From contig DYKN01000001.1 in assembly GCA_020722575.1 (NCBI GenBank), positions 1-64,000 of the forward strand: a DNA stretch of 64,000 bases. The letters are read 5' to 3'. Below are positions 21,959 through 31,453 of this stretch, piece by piece. The first letter of the stretch is position 1. Every line of letters begins with the position of its first letter. This DNA is from Rikenella microfusus. Lineage in GTDB: Bacteria > Bacteroidota > Bacteroidia > Bacteroidales > VadinHA17. The notes under the pieces were generated by a model, which was given only the letters and a program-made list of their open reading frames with translations, made no database searches and was not told the origin of the DNA. Both the position numbers and the translations under genes were made by a program.

Positions 21959-23164
21959 ATGACTGACAGGCAAAAATTAAGATTAGGGTTATTTGGTTAC
22001 GGTGTGGTGGGGCAGGGGCTTCACGATGTCCTTAACAGTAGCTGTGGTTTTAAAGCCGAAATAGTAAGGATTTGTGTCAAAGATCCGACGAAGCCGAGGA
22101 GATTACCGATGAAACACTTCACCTTCAACAGGTTCGACATTCTTGATGATGATTCTATAAATCTTGTGGTGGAGCTTATAAATGATCCTGATGCAGCTTA
22201 TGAGATTGTTACAGAGGCAATGCGGCGGGGTAAAAATGTTGTATCGGCAAACAAGACCATGATTGCCAATCATTTCAAAGAACTTGTTGATCTGCAGTGG
22301 AAACATAATGTTTCGTTTCTGTATGAAGCCTCCGCCGGAGCCAGTATTCCCATTATCAGGAATCTTGAAGAATATTATGATAATGAACTCCTTCATTCTC
22401 TGAGGGGCATCCTGAATGGTTCAACAAATTATATTCTGACCAGGATGTTTAATGAAAACATGCCATTTTCTCAGGCCCTTGATGAAGCTATTAAACTTGG
22501 TTTTGCCGAGAAGGATCCGTCGCTTGATGTGGATGGGCTTGATGCAAAATACAAACTTTGTATAATTACCGGGCATGCATATGGAATGTTTATGAATCCG
22601 GAAGAGGTATTTCATTATGGAATAAGAAATATTTCAACTTTTGACATCCGGTATGCAAAGGAGAAAGGGCTTAAGATCAAACTTGTACCGTATGTGGGGA
22701 AAGTAAATGCTAATACCATAACCAGTTATGTTTTGCCGAGGTTCATTTCAACCGATAAGTATCTGTATAATGTAGATTATGAATACAATGGTGTTATAAC
22801 TGAAGCAGCATTTGCCGACAAGCAGTTTTTCAGCGGGAAAGGAGCCGGCGGGCATGCAACCGGAAGTGCGGTACTGTCAGATATTTCAGCATTGTCGTAT
22901 GGGTACAGGTATGAATATAAAAAATACCAGCAGGCCATGGTAAAAAATTATACCCGTGATCATAGAATTGAAATTTATTTTCGCTATAAAAACGACAGCG
23001 ATAGGGACCTTCTTTCATTTGAAGAAATATCGGAACAATTCTCAGGCAGGTCGTGCAAATATGTAATAGGTATTGTGAATCTGAAAAGACTTTATGAGAT
23101 AAGGGAAATGCTTTCTTCAATGGACATATTTATAATAAATACAGGCAGAAAAGATATTAACTAA
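21959..23164 (+). CDS. hom: Homoserine dehydrogenase
   Basis: LRLGLFGYGVVGQGL, VVSANKTMIANH, LRGILNGSTNYILTRM, AEKDPSLDVDGLDAKYK. Confidence 0.93.
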   Translation: MTDRQKLRLGLFGYGVVGQGLHDVLNSSCGFKAEIVRICVKDPTKPRRLPMKHFTFNRFDILDDDSINLVVELINDPDAAYEIVTEAMRRGKNVVSANKTMIANHFKELVDLQWKHNVSFLYEASAGASIPIIRNLEEYYDNELLHSLRGILNGSTNYILTRMFNENMPFSQALDEAIKLGFAEKDPSLDVDGLDAKYKLCIITGHAYGMFMNPEEVFHYGIRNISTFDIRYAKEKGLKIKLVPYVGKVNANTITSYVLPRFISTDKYLYNVDYEYNGVITEAAFADKQFFSGKGAGGHATGSAVLSDISALSYGYRYEYKKYQQAMVKNYTRDHRIEIYFRYKNDSDRDLLSFEEISEQFSGRSCKYVIGIVNLKRLYEIREMLSSMDIFIINTGRKDIN

Positions 23165-23219
23165 TTTTTTTCTGAATCTTTTTTGTTTTATCAGATTTTT
23201 TATAATTTTATCGCAATGA

Positions 23220-23490
23220 GTCAATGTCTGATTGTAATAGAGGTGGGTTATTAAGGTTAAGACTCATAAAGAAATAAAATTGAATTTCTTAAAAGAGCAA
23301 CTGAGATTACCTTGATAAGTATGTTTACGGATTTTTTCATTTGCAAGGTCTTTAAAAAACATGATTCAAGAATAATGCAGGTCCGGCGCTTATAGCCGGT
23401 TTTCCCGGGTTTTCAGGTAGTATAACCTGAAAACATCCCTTTAATATTAGTCCTGCATGGGCCCGGATGAATCCCCATATCATCCGGGCT
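23220..23490 (+). ncRNA. Candidate structured small RNA, copy 1 (most diverged)
   Basis: 5' block GTCAATGTCTG; stems ATGCAGG/CCTGCAT (23375-81/23452-58), CCGGC/GCCGG (23383-87/23395-99), TTTTCAGGT/ACCTGAAAA (23410-18/23425-33); terminator GCCCGGATGA/TCATCCGGGC + TTTT (23461-23489); no credible ORF. Confidence 0.75.
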
Positions 23491-23812
23491 TTTATTAAAA
23501 GTTAAAGGAAGGATACTTTCAGGGAATATAAGTTAATCAATTATGTAATCTGATGTTTGGATTTAATAGTCTAATAATTTGAATATTTCATCAAAAAACA
23601 ATGGTTACAATTTTCTTTCGACAGTAAAAATTGTTCCATGAAAACTTCTTATCAGGAGAGTATCAGATCGGAGCAATAATAGGTTTAGATTAGAAATGTA
23701 TAACTTATTTATGAGAAAAATTTTATATTTTTTATTTTCTAATTTTTTTATTGAAAATATTTTGTTTTTATGAGGTAATTTTTATACTTTTATAATCCGT
23801 TTTTATTTTTAA

Positions 23813-24083
23813 TGTCGATGTCTGTAGTTATACAGTAAAAAGGCAGAAAAAATGATGTTATGCAGGAGTTCTAAAAGCATTTTCGATTCAGGGGAATTGG
23901 TTTTGTCTCCTGTACTTCCTTGTATTAAGGGGCCTTGTATATATAGCACTGCAGGTTTTAGCTTCGGCAGGTATTCTTTGCCGACTCTCCAGGTAGTTTC
24001 AGGCCATAGAGTCTGAAAACTATCCTTTAATAGGAAGGCCCTGCATCAGCCCCGGGTGGTTTCCAGTACCATCCGGGGTTTTC
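23813..24083 (+). ncRNA. Candidate structured small RNA, copy 2
   Basis: 5' block GTCGATGTCTGTA; stems GGGCCTT/AAGGCCC (23930-36/24035-41), TCGGC/GCCGA, TTTCAG/CTGAAA (23997-24002/24013-18); terminator CCCCGGGTGGT/ACCATCCGGGG + TTTT (24050-24078). Confidence 0.8.
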
Positions 24084-24448
24084 TGATTGAATGGGATGTC
24101 TTTTGAGGATATGCATTTAATATTTTTAACGGTACAAATAAGATGGATTTTTTTCATGTCTGAGAGCATATTCACTGGAGGGAGGACTCCTTTTGTATGG
24201 TTCAGGAATAGAAGGTTTCTGGTTCAAGATGCATTTTAATGAGTATATGACAATATTTCTGGAGATAAGCGTTCAGGTATGCAGTTTTAATATGTAAAAG
24301 TAATACTCTGCTTAATCCTACTAAATCTAGAATTAAAATTCAGATTTTCAGAGTTTTGGGAAATTTTATTTTTCTATCTAAATTTTTTAAGATTTTTTTT
24401 TGGTTTTTTAAAATAATTTTATAATTTTCGATTGTTTTTGTTTATAAG

Positions 24449-24715
24449 GTCAATGTCTGTATAAGTAAACATTTATAAAGGTTGAAGGAATATGTTAAAC
24501 GGGAGTACTAAAGGTATTTACAATTCAGAAGTATTGGTTTTGTCTACTGCATTTCCTCATGCAGAGGGGCCTTTTTTAACACTGCAGATTTTAATCGTGG
24601 CTGGTATATTTTGTCTGCCTTTATTAGTGTTTTCAGGAGATACATTCTGAAACCTATCCTTTAATAGAAAGGCCCTGCATCGACCCCGGGTGATTTTAAG
24701 TATCATCCGGGGTTA
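24449..24715 (+). ncRNA. Candidate structured small RNA, copy 3
   Basis: 5' block GTCAATGTCTGTA; stems CTGCAT/ATGCAG, GGGCCTT/AAGGCCC (24567-73/24669-75), TTTCAG/CTGAAA; terminator CCCCGGGTGAT/ATCATCCGGGG (24684-24712). Confidence 0.8.
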
Positions 24716-24985
24716 TTTTAATGTAAAACCCGTTATGATAAAAATTTATTTTGATTTTATTAATTAAGGTTTCGCAATTCTTTGAAATGTTTCCTGATTT
24801 GTTCCTTTTAGTGCGATTATTTTAATTTGAAATAAAATCCATCATTTTGGTGTGTGTTTTGCTTTGATGTTAACGATAATATTTTTGACTTGATTTGAAC
24901 CTGCAACAAAAAACGGGACAATTTATTAAGCCACCAAATTGTTTAAAAATTTCCAGTCCATTATTTATGGGCCCCACGAAAAATT

Positions 24986-27154
24986 TTACATAAAATCTTC
25001 CCAGAATTTTTTATACCTGTTATTTTCTGCAATTAATTTATCATGATTACCTCTCCCTGTTATACGTCCATTCTCCAGTACATAAATATCATTACTTACC
25101 TTTTTTGCTATATGCACTTTATGTGTTATCATCAGAATTCCCATTTCGCTGCTTAACTGTTTAATAAGCCCTGTCACTTTTCTTTCCGTTTCCAGATCCA
25201 TATTTGAAGTACCTTCATCAATAATTAGAAACCTGGGTGATTTTGTAATTGCCCTGAAGAATCCTATCAACTGCTTTTGTCCTCCAGATAATTTAAGACC
25301 TTCCTCTCCTATAATTGTCATTAATCCAGAAGGGAATAAATCAAAAAATTCCGTAAAGCCATATTTCTTTATTATATTATACAAGTCGATTACTTTTTTT
25401 TCTGATACATCCATTATCAGATTTTGTAAGATTGTACCATTGAAAATATGAATCTCCTGAGGAACATATCCAACCATTGCTCTCCAGATTTCAAGAGGGA
25501 TTTTATTGGAAGGAATTTCATTATTTACAAGAATAGTTCCTTTTTCCGGCTCATAGAATTGCAAAATAATATTTGCAAGGGTGCTTTTCCCTTCTCCACA
25601 TTCTCCAATCAAAGAAGTCACTTTTCCCTTATGCAGATTTAAATTAATGTTTTCCAGAAGAAGTTTTCGACCGGGGAATCTAAATGAAATATCATTGAGG
25701 CAAATACTTTCAATATTATTTATTAAAACTGCCTTATCTTTTTGATTATTTTCACTTTTTATTTGCGTAAACTCAAACATTCGTGATATTGCAGCTTTTG
25801 CTTCATTTATAGGAATAGCCACAAGAGCAAGATTAAGCATTGAAGGTAACATTCCTGATGTGATAGATATTATAGCCATAAATTCTCCGGTAGTTTTCTG
25901 GAGTTTTATAACATTGACCGATGTAAAAAAAATTACCATTATAATATATAAACTTCCCATTATACCAGTAAAGAGTCCCAGGCTGACTTTTAACTTACCG
26001 AGGTAGAAGTATCTGTTCTGAAATTCAGTATAAATTGTCTTATTTGTTTTTCTGAAGTATTCATGCCATCCACAACTTTTTATTTCCGTTATTCCCTGTA
26101 ATGAATCAATATAGTAGCTCTCACTCCGGGCATAACCTGCCATCATTTCCTTTTGTCCTGACAGGATCCTGCTATTCCAGTGGTAAACAATAAGGAAAAA
26201 TATTGGATAAAAAATCAATGAAAACATTGCAACATGATAAGAATAGATGAATAATATAAGGACGGAGATAAGAACTATTAAAATATCTATTATGTAGGCA
26301 CTTACGATTTCTGTAATTACTCTCTGGATTCTTATGGTGTCATTCAGTCTGGCGACAAAGTCTCCTGTTTTACGGGTGTCAAAAAAAGATTTTGGCAAAA
26401 AAAGCAATGTTCCATAAAAATCATCTACAATACGTATGTTAAAATCCCTGCTTTGTGAAAGCAAGAGCATCTGTCGCAGTGAACCGAGGAGTATTCTGGC
26501 AATTAGAAGTACAAATACAAGAATAAGGCTTATAACAAGTAGTTTCATGTTTTTCTCAGGTAGAATATGATCAATCAGCTTTTGTGTAAATATTGCCAGT
26601 ACCAACCCAAGGGCTGAGAAAATTATACCGATTATTATGCTTGCCAGAAACAGGTTAGTATCGGGCTGTATCGTTTTTAATAACCATCTTCTTAACCTTA
26701 AGCTGTTGTGTTTTTTGCTTATAAACTTGTTGTTCTTTATTAAACCCAAACATTTCTTACTAATCCAGATTTTATTGAGTTCTTCCGGTTTCATTAATTT
26801 AAGTCCTTCAGCCGGGTCCCAGATTATGAATTTTCCTTCGGTGTAACCAAAATTTACTATATAATGCTCAAGTACTTCATTCAGACTGACATGATGTATA
26901 ATAATGCCTTTATAATCTTTAATATCATCAATACCTGCTTCATAACCTGTTGCATCGAAACCGCATTTATTGGCTGCCTGATATAGACCAAGTAAGGTCG
27001 TCCCACTTTTGTCGGTACCGCTTAATTTTCTTATATTTTCGATTGACTCATTACCACCAAGACATCTTATTACTGAAACAAGGCAAGCCGGGCCGCAGTC
27101 GGAGGAATCATGTTGTAAGACAGAATATTTTCTTATCTCATTCAGGTTTATCAT
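24986..27154 (-). CDS. Peptidase-containing ABC transporter (C39 bacteriocin-processing exporter)
   Basis: C39 motif LQHDSSDCGPACLVSVIRCLGG, IIHHVSLN...FIIWDPAEG; TM domain; GECGEGKST, LSGGQKQLIGFFRA, DEGTSNMD. Confidence 0.95.
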   Translation of the reverse strand: MINLNEIRKYSVLQHDSSDCGPACLVSVIRCLGGNESIENIRKLSGTDKSGTTLLGLYQAANKCGFDATGYEAGIDDIKDYKGIIIHHVSLNEVLEHYIVNFGYTEGKFIIWDPAEGLKLMKPEELNKIWISKKCLGLIKNNKFISKKHNSLRLRRWLLKTIQPDTNLFLASIIIGIIFSALGLVLAIFTQKLIDHILPEKNMKLLVISLILVFVLLIARILLGSLRQMLLLSQSRDFNIRIVDDFYGTLLFLPKSFFDTRKTGDFVARLNDTIRIQRVITEIVSAYIIDILIVLISVLILFIYSYHVAMFSLIFYPIFFLIVYHWNSRILSGQKEMMAGYARSESYYIDSLQGITEIKSCGWHEYFRKTNKTIYTEFQNRYFYLGKLKVSLGLFTGIMGSLYIIMVIFFTSVNVIKLQKTTGEFMAIISITSGMLPSMLNLALVAIPINEAKAAISRMFEFTQIKSENNQKDKAVLINNIESICLNDISFRFPGRKLLLENINLNLHKGKVTSLIGECGEGKSTLANIILQFYEPEKGTILVNNEIPSNKIPLEIWRAMVGYVPQEIHIFNGTILQNLIMDVSEKKVIDLYNIIKKYGFTEFFDLFPSGLMTIIGEEGLKLSGGQKQLIGFFRAITKSPRFLIIDEGTSNMDLETERKVTGLIKQLSSEMGILMITHKVHIAKKVSNDIYVLENGRITGRGNHDKLIAENNRYKKFWEDFM

Positions 27155-27689
27155 GAATAAGGTATTTGACCAGTATATCAGGATTAACTTCTCCTTTAAA
27201 AGATTTTATTAATCTTAATTCGAGATCATATAAATAAATGGAAGGAACATATCCTGCACCAAAAATTTCACTGAATTTATAATCTTCATCGAGAAGCAAC
27301 TTTATTCCCGGGTGGTTATCAAGTCCAGTCTCATAATAAAAGTTTTCAATCTCTTCTTTCTCTGCATTAGAAATAATCAGAAAATCATAGTTATTAATTA
27401 AATCTTTATTTTTTACAAGTTCAGAAATTTCGTACCGGCAATGTTCACATTCGGGATGGAAATACATAATAACCAGAGGACCTTTTGTGATTTCAGCTGA
27501 TTTGAATTTCTCTCCACTCAATTTAGTAAAAGTAAATTCTGGCAAAAATTTTATTCTTGATTCAATTAATCTTTTCGATTCAATCTTCCTGATAAATCCG
27601 TAAATAAGAATAAATACGACGCCGGAAATTATCAGATAAGCAAATATTAGAATCTTCTTTTTTCTCATTTTATGTTGGTAATTGTACAC
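27138..27689 (-). CDS. Thioredoxin-like/peroxiredoxin-like protein
   Basis: GPLVIMYFHPECEHCRYEISELVKN (CxxC motif), N-terminal TM anchor, GAGYVPSIYLYD. Confidence 0.75.
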   Translation of the reverse strand: MYNYQHKMRKKKILIFAYLIISGVVFILIYGFIRKIESKRLIESRIKFLPEFTFTKLSGEKFKSAEITKGPLVIMYFHPECEHCRYEISELVKNKDLINNYDFLIISNAEKEEIENFYYETGLDNHPGIKLLLDEDYKFSEIFGAGYVPSIYLYDLELRLIKSFKGEVNPDILVKYLIHDKPE

Positions 27690-28332
27690 TTAAAAACATT
27701 AACAGTGCTATCCAGAAGACAAGTCCGGGAATATATGATATCATGACAGCCTTTTCTGCATAGTTTTTTGGAATATCTGATTTCAGGAATATACCGGTTG
27801 ATAGCAATAAAATATATCCAATCTGGAAAAGATTGAGATTTTGCAGTGCTGGAGTCCAGAATTTATCGACTTCTGACCAGGAGAACAAGCAGGATAAGGA
27901 GAGAGGGAAGAAAAATTGTAAATCGTTGAGGTCATAAATAGGGACAAAAAAAATAAACCATAAAAGTTTGATTATTCCTGCAAACAAATAGATTATTTCA
28001 CTGGCAATTACAATTCCAAAAATATTTTTGAAGCTGATTTTATTTTGAAGGTCGCATAAAAAGATGCCTGAATAAATTACCACAGATATGATTATAAATT
28101 TTAGTGTAAGTATCAGTGGAGCAAAAATATATCCAATCCATGATAAATCTTTTAAATTTTCAAAGAGCTCTTTTGCTCTTTCCCAGCTTAGTTGTTCGCT
28201 AAACGTATTAAAGAATGCCGTTTCATTTATAAGAGTATATTGTGATGTAAACATTATCAGCAGATTTGCAGATATGATCAGCAAATAGAGATTGAAATTT
28301 TTGATATTAAAGTATGTCTTTAGGAGGTTCAC
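27670..28332 (-). CDS. Multi-span membrane protein (Yip1-like?)
   Basis: 220 aa with about five hydrophobic segments; overlaps the thioredoxin-like gene by 20 nt. Confidence 0.5.
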   Translation of the reverse strand: MNLLKTYFNIKNFNLYLLIISANLLIMFTSQYTLINETAFFNTFSEQLSWERAKELFENLKDLSWIGYIFAPLILTLKFIIISVVIYSGIFLCDLQNKISFKNIFGIVIASEIIYLFAGIIKLLWFIFFVPIYDLNDLQFFFPLSLSCLFSWSEVDKFWTPALQNLNLFQIGYILLLSTGIFLKSDIPKNYAEKAVMISYIPGLVFWIALLMFLSVQLPT

Positions 28333-28372
28333 GATTAATAGATTATGTTTTCTTAATAGTGAAATTATTATT

Positions 28373-28639
28373 CTAAATTATACTATGAATGATTGGTTGA
28401 ATATTACTATGTTCTTCTACGATTATTTTTAATCTTTTCCCATCAGCATAGTAATAAGATCTGTTTAAGTTTGAATACTGAATATCGACGCCCAGAATTT
28501 TCATTTCCTGTAGGTATTGGAAAAGAGTGCTGCGCTTAATGCCGAGTTTTTCAGCAAATTCTTCAGGAGAACCGGTGGACTTGCGGGCTATCAGAAAATC
28601 CATCCGCTGAAGCCTCTCAACGTATTTTAAGAATGACAT
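28373..28639 (-). CDS. Small HTH DNA-binding protein
   Basis: RMDFLIARKSTGSPEEFAEKLGIKRSTLFQYLQEMKILGVDIQYSNLNRSYYY, an HTH_11/DeoR-like winged helix. Confidence 0.65.
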   Translation of the reverse strand: MSFLKYVERLQRMDFLIARKSTGSPEEFAEKLGIKRSTLFQYLQEMKILGVDIQYSNLNRSYYYADGKRLKIIVEEHSNIQPIIHSII

Positions 28640-28955
28640 ATAAACATCTATTTTTGAAATGCAGCTGTCTCAAATATATATACTGTTAGTCGTTAAAATT
28701 CAAAAAAATCAAAAGAAAAATTAACATATTATCAACACGATTTAAACAAGAAATTTTCTTTTAATCAACACATTTTCAATTATATATATCCAATAATTAA
28801 CAATTTTACTGCCTCCTTTTATGTTAGAAAATCTATTCTTCAATTCTGTCCGTATATTTATGAATACAGGAGACAGTTTCAGGAGTACAGATGAAATGAA
28901 GGTTATTTAAAAAGTGTTATTTCAACTGTATATTTGTAAAAAGGGAGGAGGATAA

Positions 28956-30916
28956 ATGAAGAAAATAATTATAATGGGTTTGTTTCTTACCATGGAGTTT
29001 CTGTATATTTCATGCGGTGGTACAGGAAATTCTATGGGACAGGCTTTAATGGAAAGTATAATATCAACAAAAACGCAGGACATGAAATCTCGCGGAGTAA
29101 AGCAGGATGTCATTATTCCGCAGGAGATAGAAAAGATTCCTGACGGGTTTTTAAAGTATCAGAGCAGCCCGGAATATTGACTGATTTTTATTATGATACC
29201 TATGAATCCTTTTCTTATGATGAAAAATCAAAACCACTCAGGAAACATGCGATCGTATATATTCCTTATTCTTACAACGAGGGACAGAGATATGATGTGT
29301 TTTATCTGATGCATGGCGGATGGGGTGATGAAAACACGACACCTGGAACACCCGCCAGACCGTCCACATTCAAGAACGTCATTGATAATGCTATTGCTGC
29401 TGGTGATATTAAGCCGTTGATTGTAGTATGTCCGACTTATAATAACACAAATGAGGGTGGGCTGGATTCGAGGAGTTTTACTCTTGCTATGCAACTTACG
29501 CGAAACTACCATAAAGAGTTAATAAATGATTTGATCCCTGCGGTGGAAGGGACCTATAGCACCTATGCTATGAGTACATCGGTAGAAGATTTGATTGCTT
29601 CGCGTGATCACCGGGGTTTCGGCGGATTCTCGAAGGGGTCGGTTGCAACCTGGCGTATATTTCAGTATGGAATTGACTATTTCCGTTATTTTCTGCCGAT
29701 GAGCTGCGGAACAACTCTTGATGAAAAAGAAATCTTTGCTGAAGCCACCGACCGCGATAAAAATGATTACTTCGTTTTTGTAATAACAGGAACCGATGAT
29801 TTTGCCTTCAGCTACGATAAATACAGAGTGGTAGAGATGCGAAAATCTTCCTGTTTTGTTGATGTTGATGAAAAGACAAATGGCAATTTTGTTTTTCGTG
29901 TTAAAGAAGGATATTCTCATAGCGGCATCGCTGCTATGGAATACACCTTTAACGGAATGAAAGCATTCTGGAATGATATGAATAATACACAGGAAAAACA
30001 AAAGAAGGTTCTGTCCGACTCGGGTAAGAAACAACCCGGAGAATCTTTCACTGAATCTTCAAAGATCGAAGATGTGATTCAGCACCCGGCTTTCGGAAAT
30101 TTCGGAAAACTTCTCTTCCCCGTTGAAAAAAGTTATTATAGCGGAGAGACACTTGGAGAACTATCACTTATGTGGTATACAAATATAAAACCTGACAGAA
30201 CAGTGGAAATTGTCAATTATTTGAAAAGTTGTGTCGAATCAGGGAAAGTTGTTTTCTATGATATTTACTCTGAGAAAGAAAAAGCTCTGGATACTGACAA
30301 AGCAAATACAGGGTTGTTCTTTTTTCGAGGTAACAGGGGTGCAAAAACAGCAATTGTAAATGCTGGAGGAGGGTTTGTTTATGTTGGAGCAATGCATGAT
30401 AGTTTTCCACATGCTCTTGAATTGAGTAAGAGGGGTTATAACGCATTTGCTCTGATTTATCGTCCAGGCTTAAAGACGGCCTGTGAAGATCTTGCAAGGG
30501 CAATTGCTTTCCTTTATGAGAATGCCGACGAATTAGGGATAGATATGAATGACTATTCTCTATGGGGAGGGTCGGCAGGAGCCCGCATGGCATCCCGGGT
30601 TGGAAGCTTAGGTACTGAAAGCTTTGGAGAAAAGAGATATCCGCCTCCTGCAGCCATCATTATTCAATATACCGGTTTATCGGAAGTGACAGGAAAGGAG
30701 CCTCCTACATTTGCATGTGCAGGAACAAATGATGTAATTGCACCTTATAAAACAATGGAAGACAGAATCAACAGAATCAAATCAAATGGAACCGATGCAG
30801 AAATAAAAGTTTTTCAAGGACTTTCACATGGATTTGGGCTTGGGGAAGGAACCATTGCGGAAGGCTGGATAAATGACGCAATAAAATTCTGGGAAAAACA
30901 AATGACAGGTGAATAG
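28956..30916 (+). pseudogene. Two-domain alpha/beta-hydrolase (feruloyl-esterase-like plus second hydrolase domain), split by an apparent one-base deletion
   Basis: ORFs 28956..29180 (lipoprotein signal) and 29177..30916. Adding one T to the T-run at 29148-29152 gives IPDGFFKVSEQPGILTDFYYDTYESFSYDEKSKPLRKHAIVYIPYSYNEGQRYDVFYLMHGG. GFSKG and GGSAGA mark two nucleophile elbows. Confidence 0.7.
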
Positions 30917-31306
30917 TCAACTTTTGTAATAAGAGCATATTATTTCTTTCATCTCATTGATATTAAAAGGTTTGGAGATATATTTCGTAAGGCCAGCCTG
31001 TGCCGATTTTTCTTGCAGCTCCATGGTAAATGTGCCGGAAACGGCAATAACCGGTATGTCGGGACAAATCTTCCTGCATTCCTTCAGAACTGTCCAGCCA
31101 TCACATGCTGGAAGGATTATATCAAGAAGTATCAGGAAAATTTCAGCATAGTGTCGTTTGATGAGTTCGAGAGCTTCTATTCCGTTGCAGGCCTCGATAG
31201 TCGTTATACCCGAGTCCCTGAGTATGACTCTGGCAAGCAAACGCGTGGGTGAATCATCATCTACAATTAATAACTTGTCTCTGATAATACTGGTTTGAGG
31301 TTTCAT
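30917..31306 (-). CDS. Single-domain response regulator (CheY-like receiver)
   Basis: KLLIVDDDSPTRLLARVIL...LILLDIILPACDGWTVLKECR...VSGT...KYISKPF. Confidence 0.9.
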   Translation of the reverse strand: MKPQTSIIRDKLLIVDDDSPTRLLARVILRDSGITTIEACNGIEALELIKRHYAEIFLILLDIILPACDGWTVLKECRKICPDIPVIAVSGTFTMELQEKSAQAGLTKYISKPFNINEMKEIICSYYKS

Positions 31307-31453
31307 ATCATAAGTTCATTCCTAATCAGCCTAAAAAAATATAAATATAAAACTAAATGATTTTCATTCAAATTGTACCGATAAAAATAATAAAAATAAA
31401 ATTATAGCACAAATGCTATAATTATTTATTCTTTTTTTATTGATATTACCTGT

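Noticed and set aside
24492-24650. 52-codon ORF in RNA copy 3 (MLNGSTKGIYNSEVLVLSTAFPHAEGPFLTLQILIVAGIFCLPLLVFSGDTF) and a ~54-codon ORF in copy 2 (MMLCRSSKSIFDSGELVLSPVLPC...)
   Set aside because: The nucleotide alignment needs a 4-nt gap and a compensating 1-nt gap inside the ORF, the proteins diverge while stems are kept, and copy 1 has no ORF. A conserved RNA fits better, though a dual-function RNA is not excluded.
23180-24715. CRISPR array or simple tandem repeat
   Set aside because: Only three long, diverged copies with unrelated spacers of several hundred nt; no short identical repeats and no cas genes.
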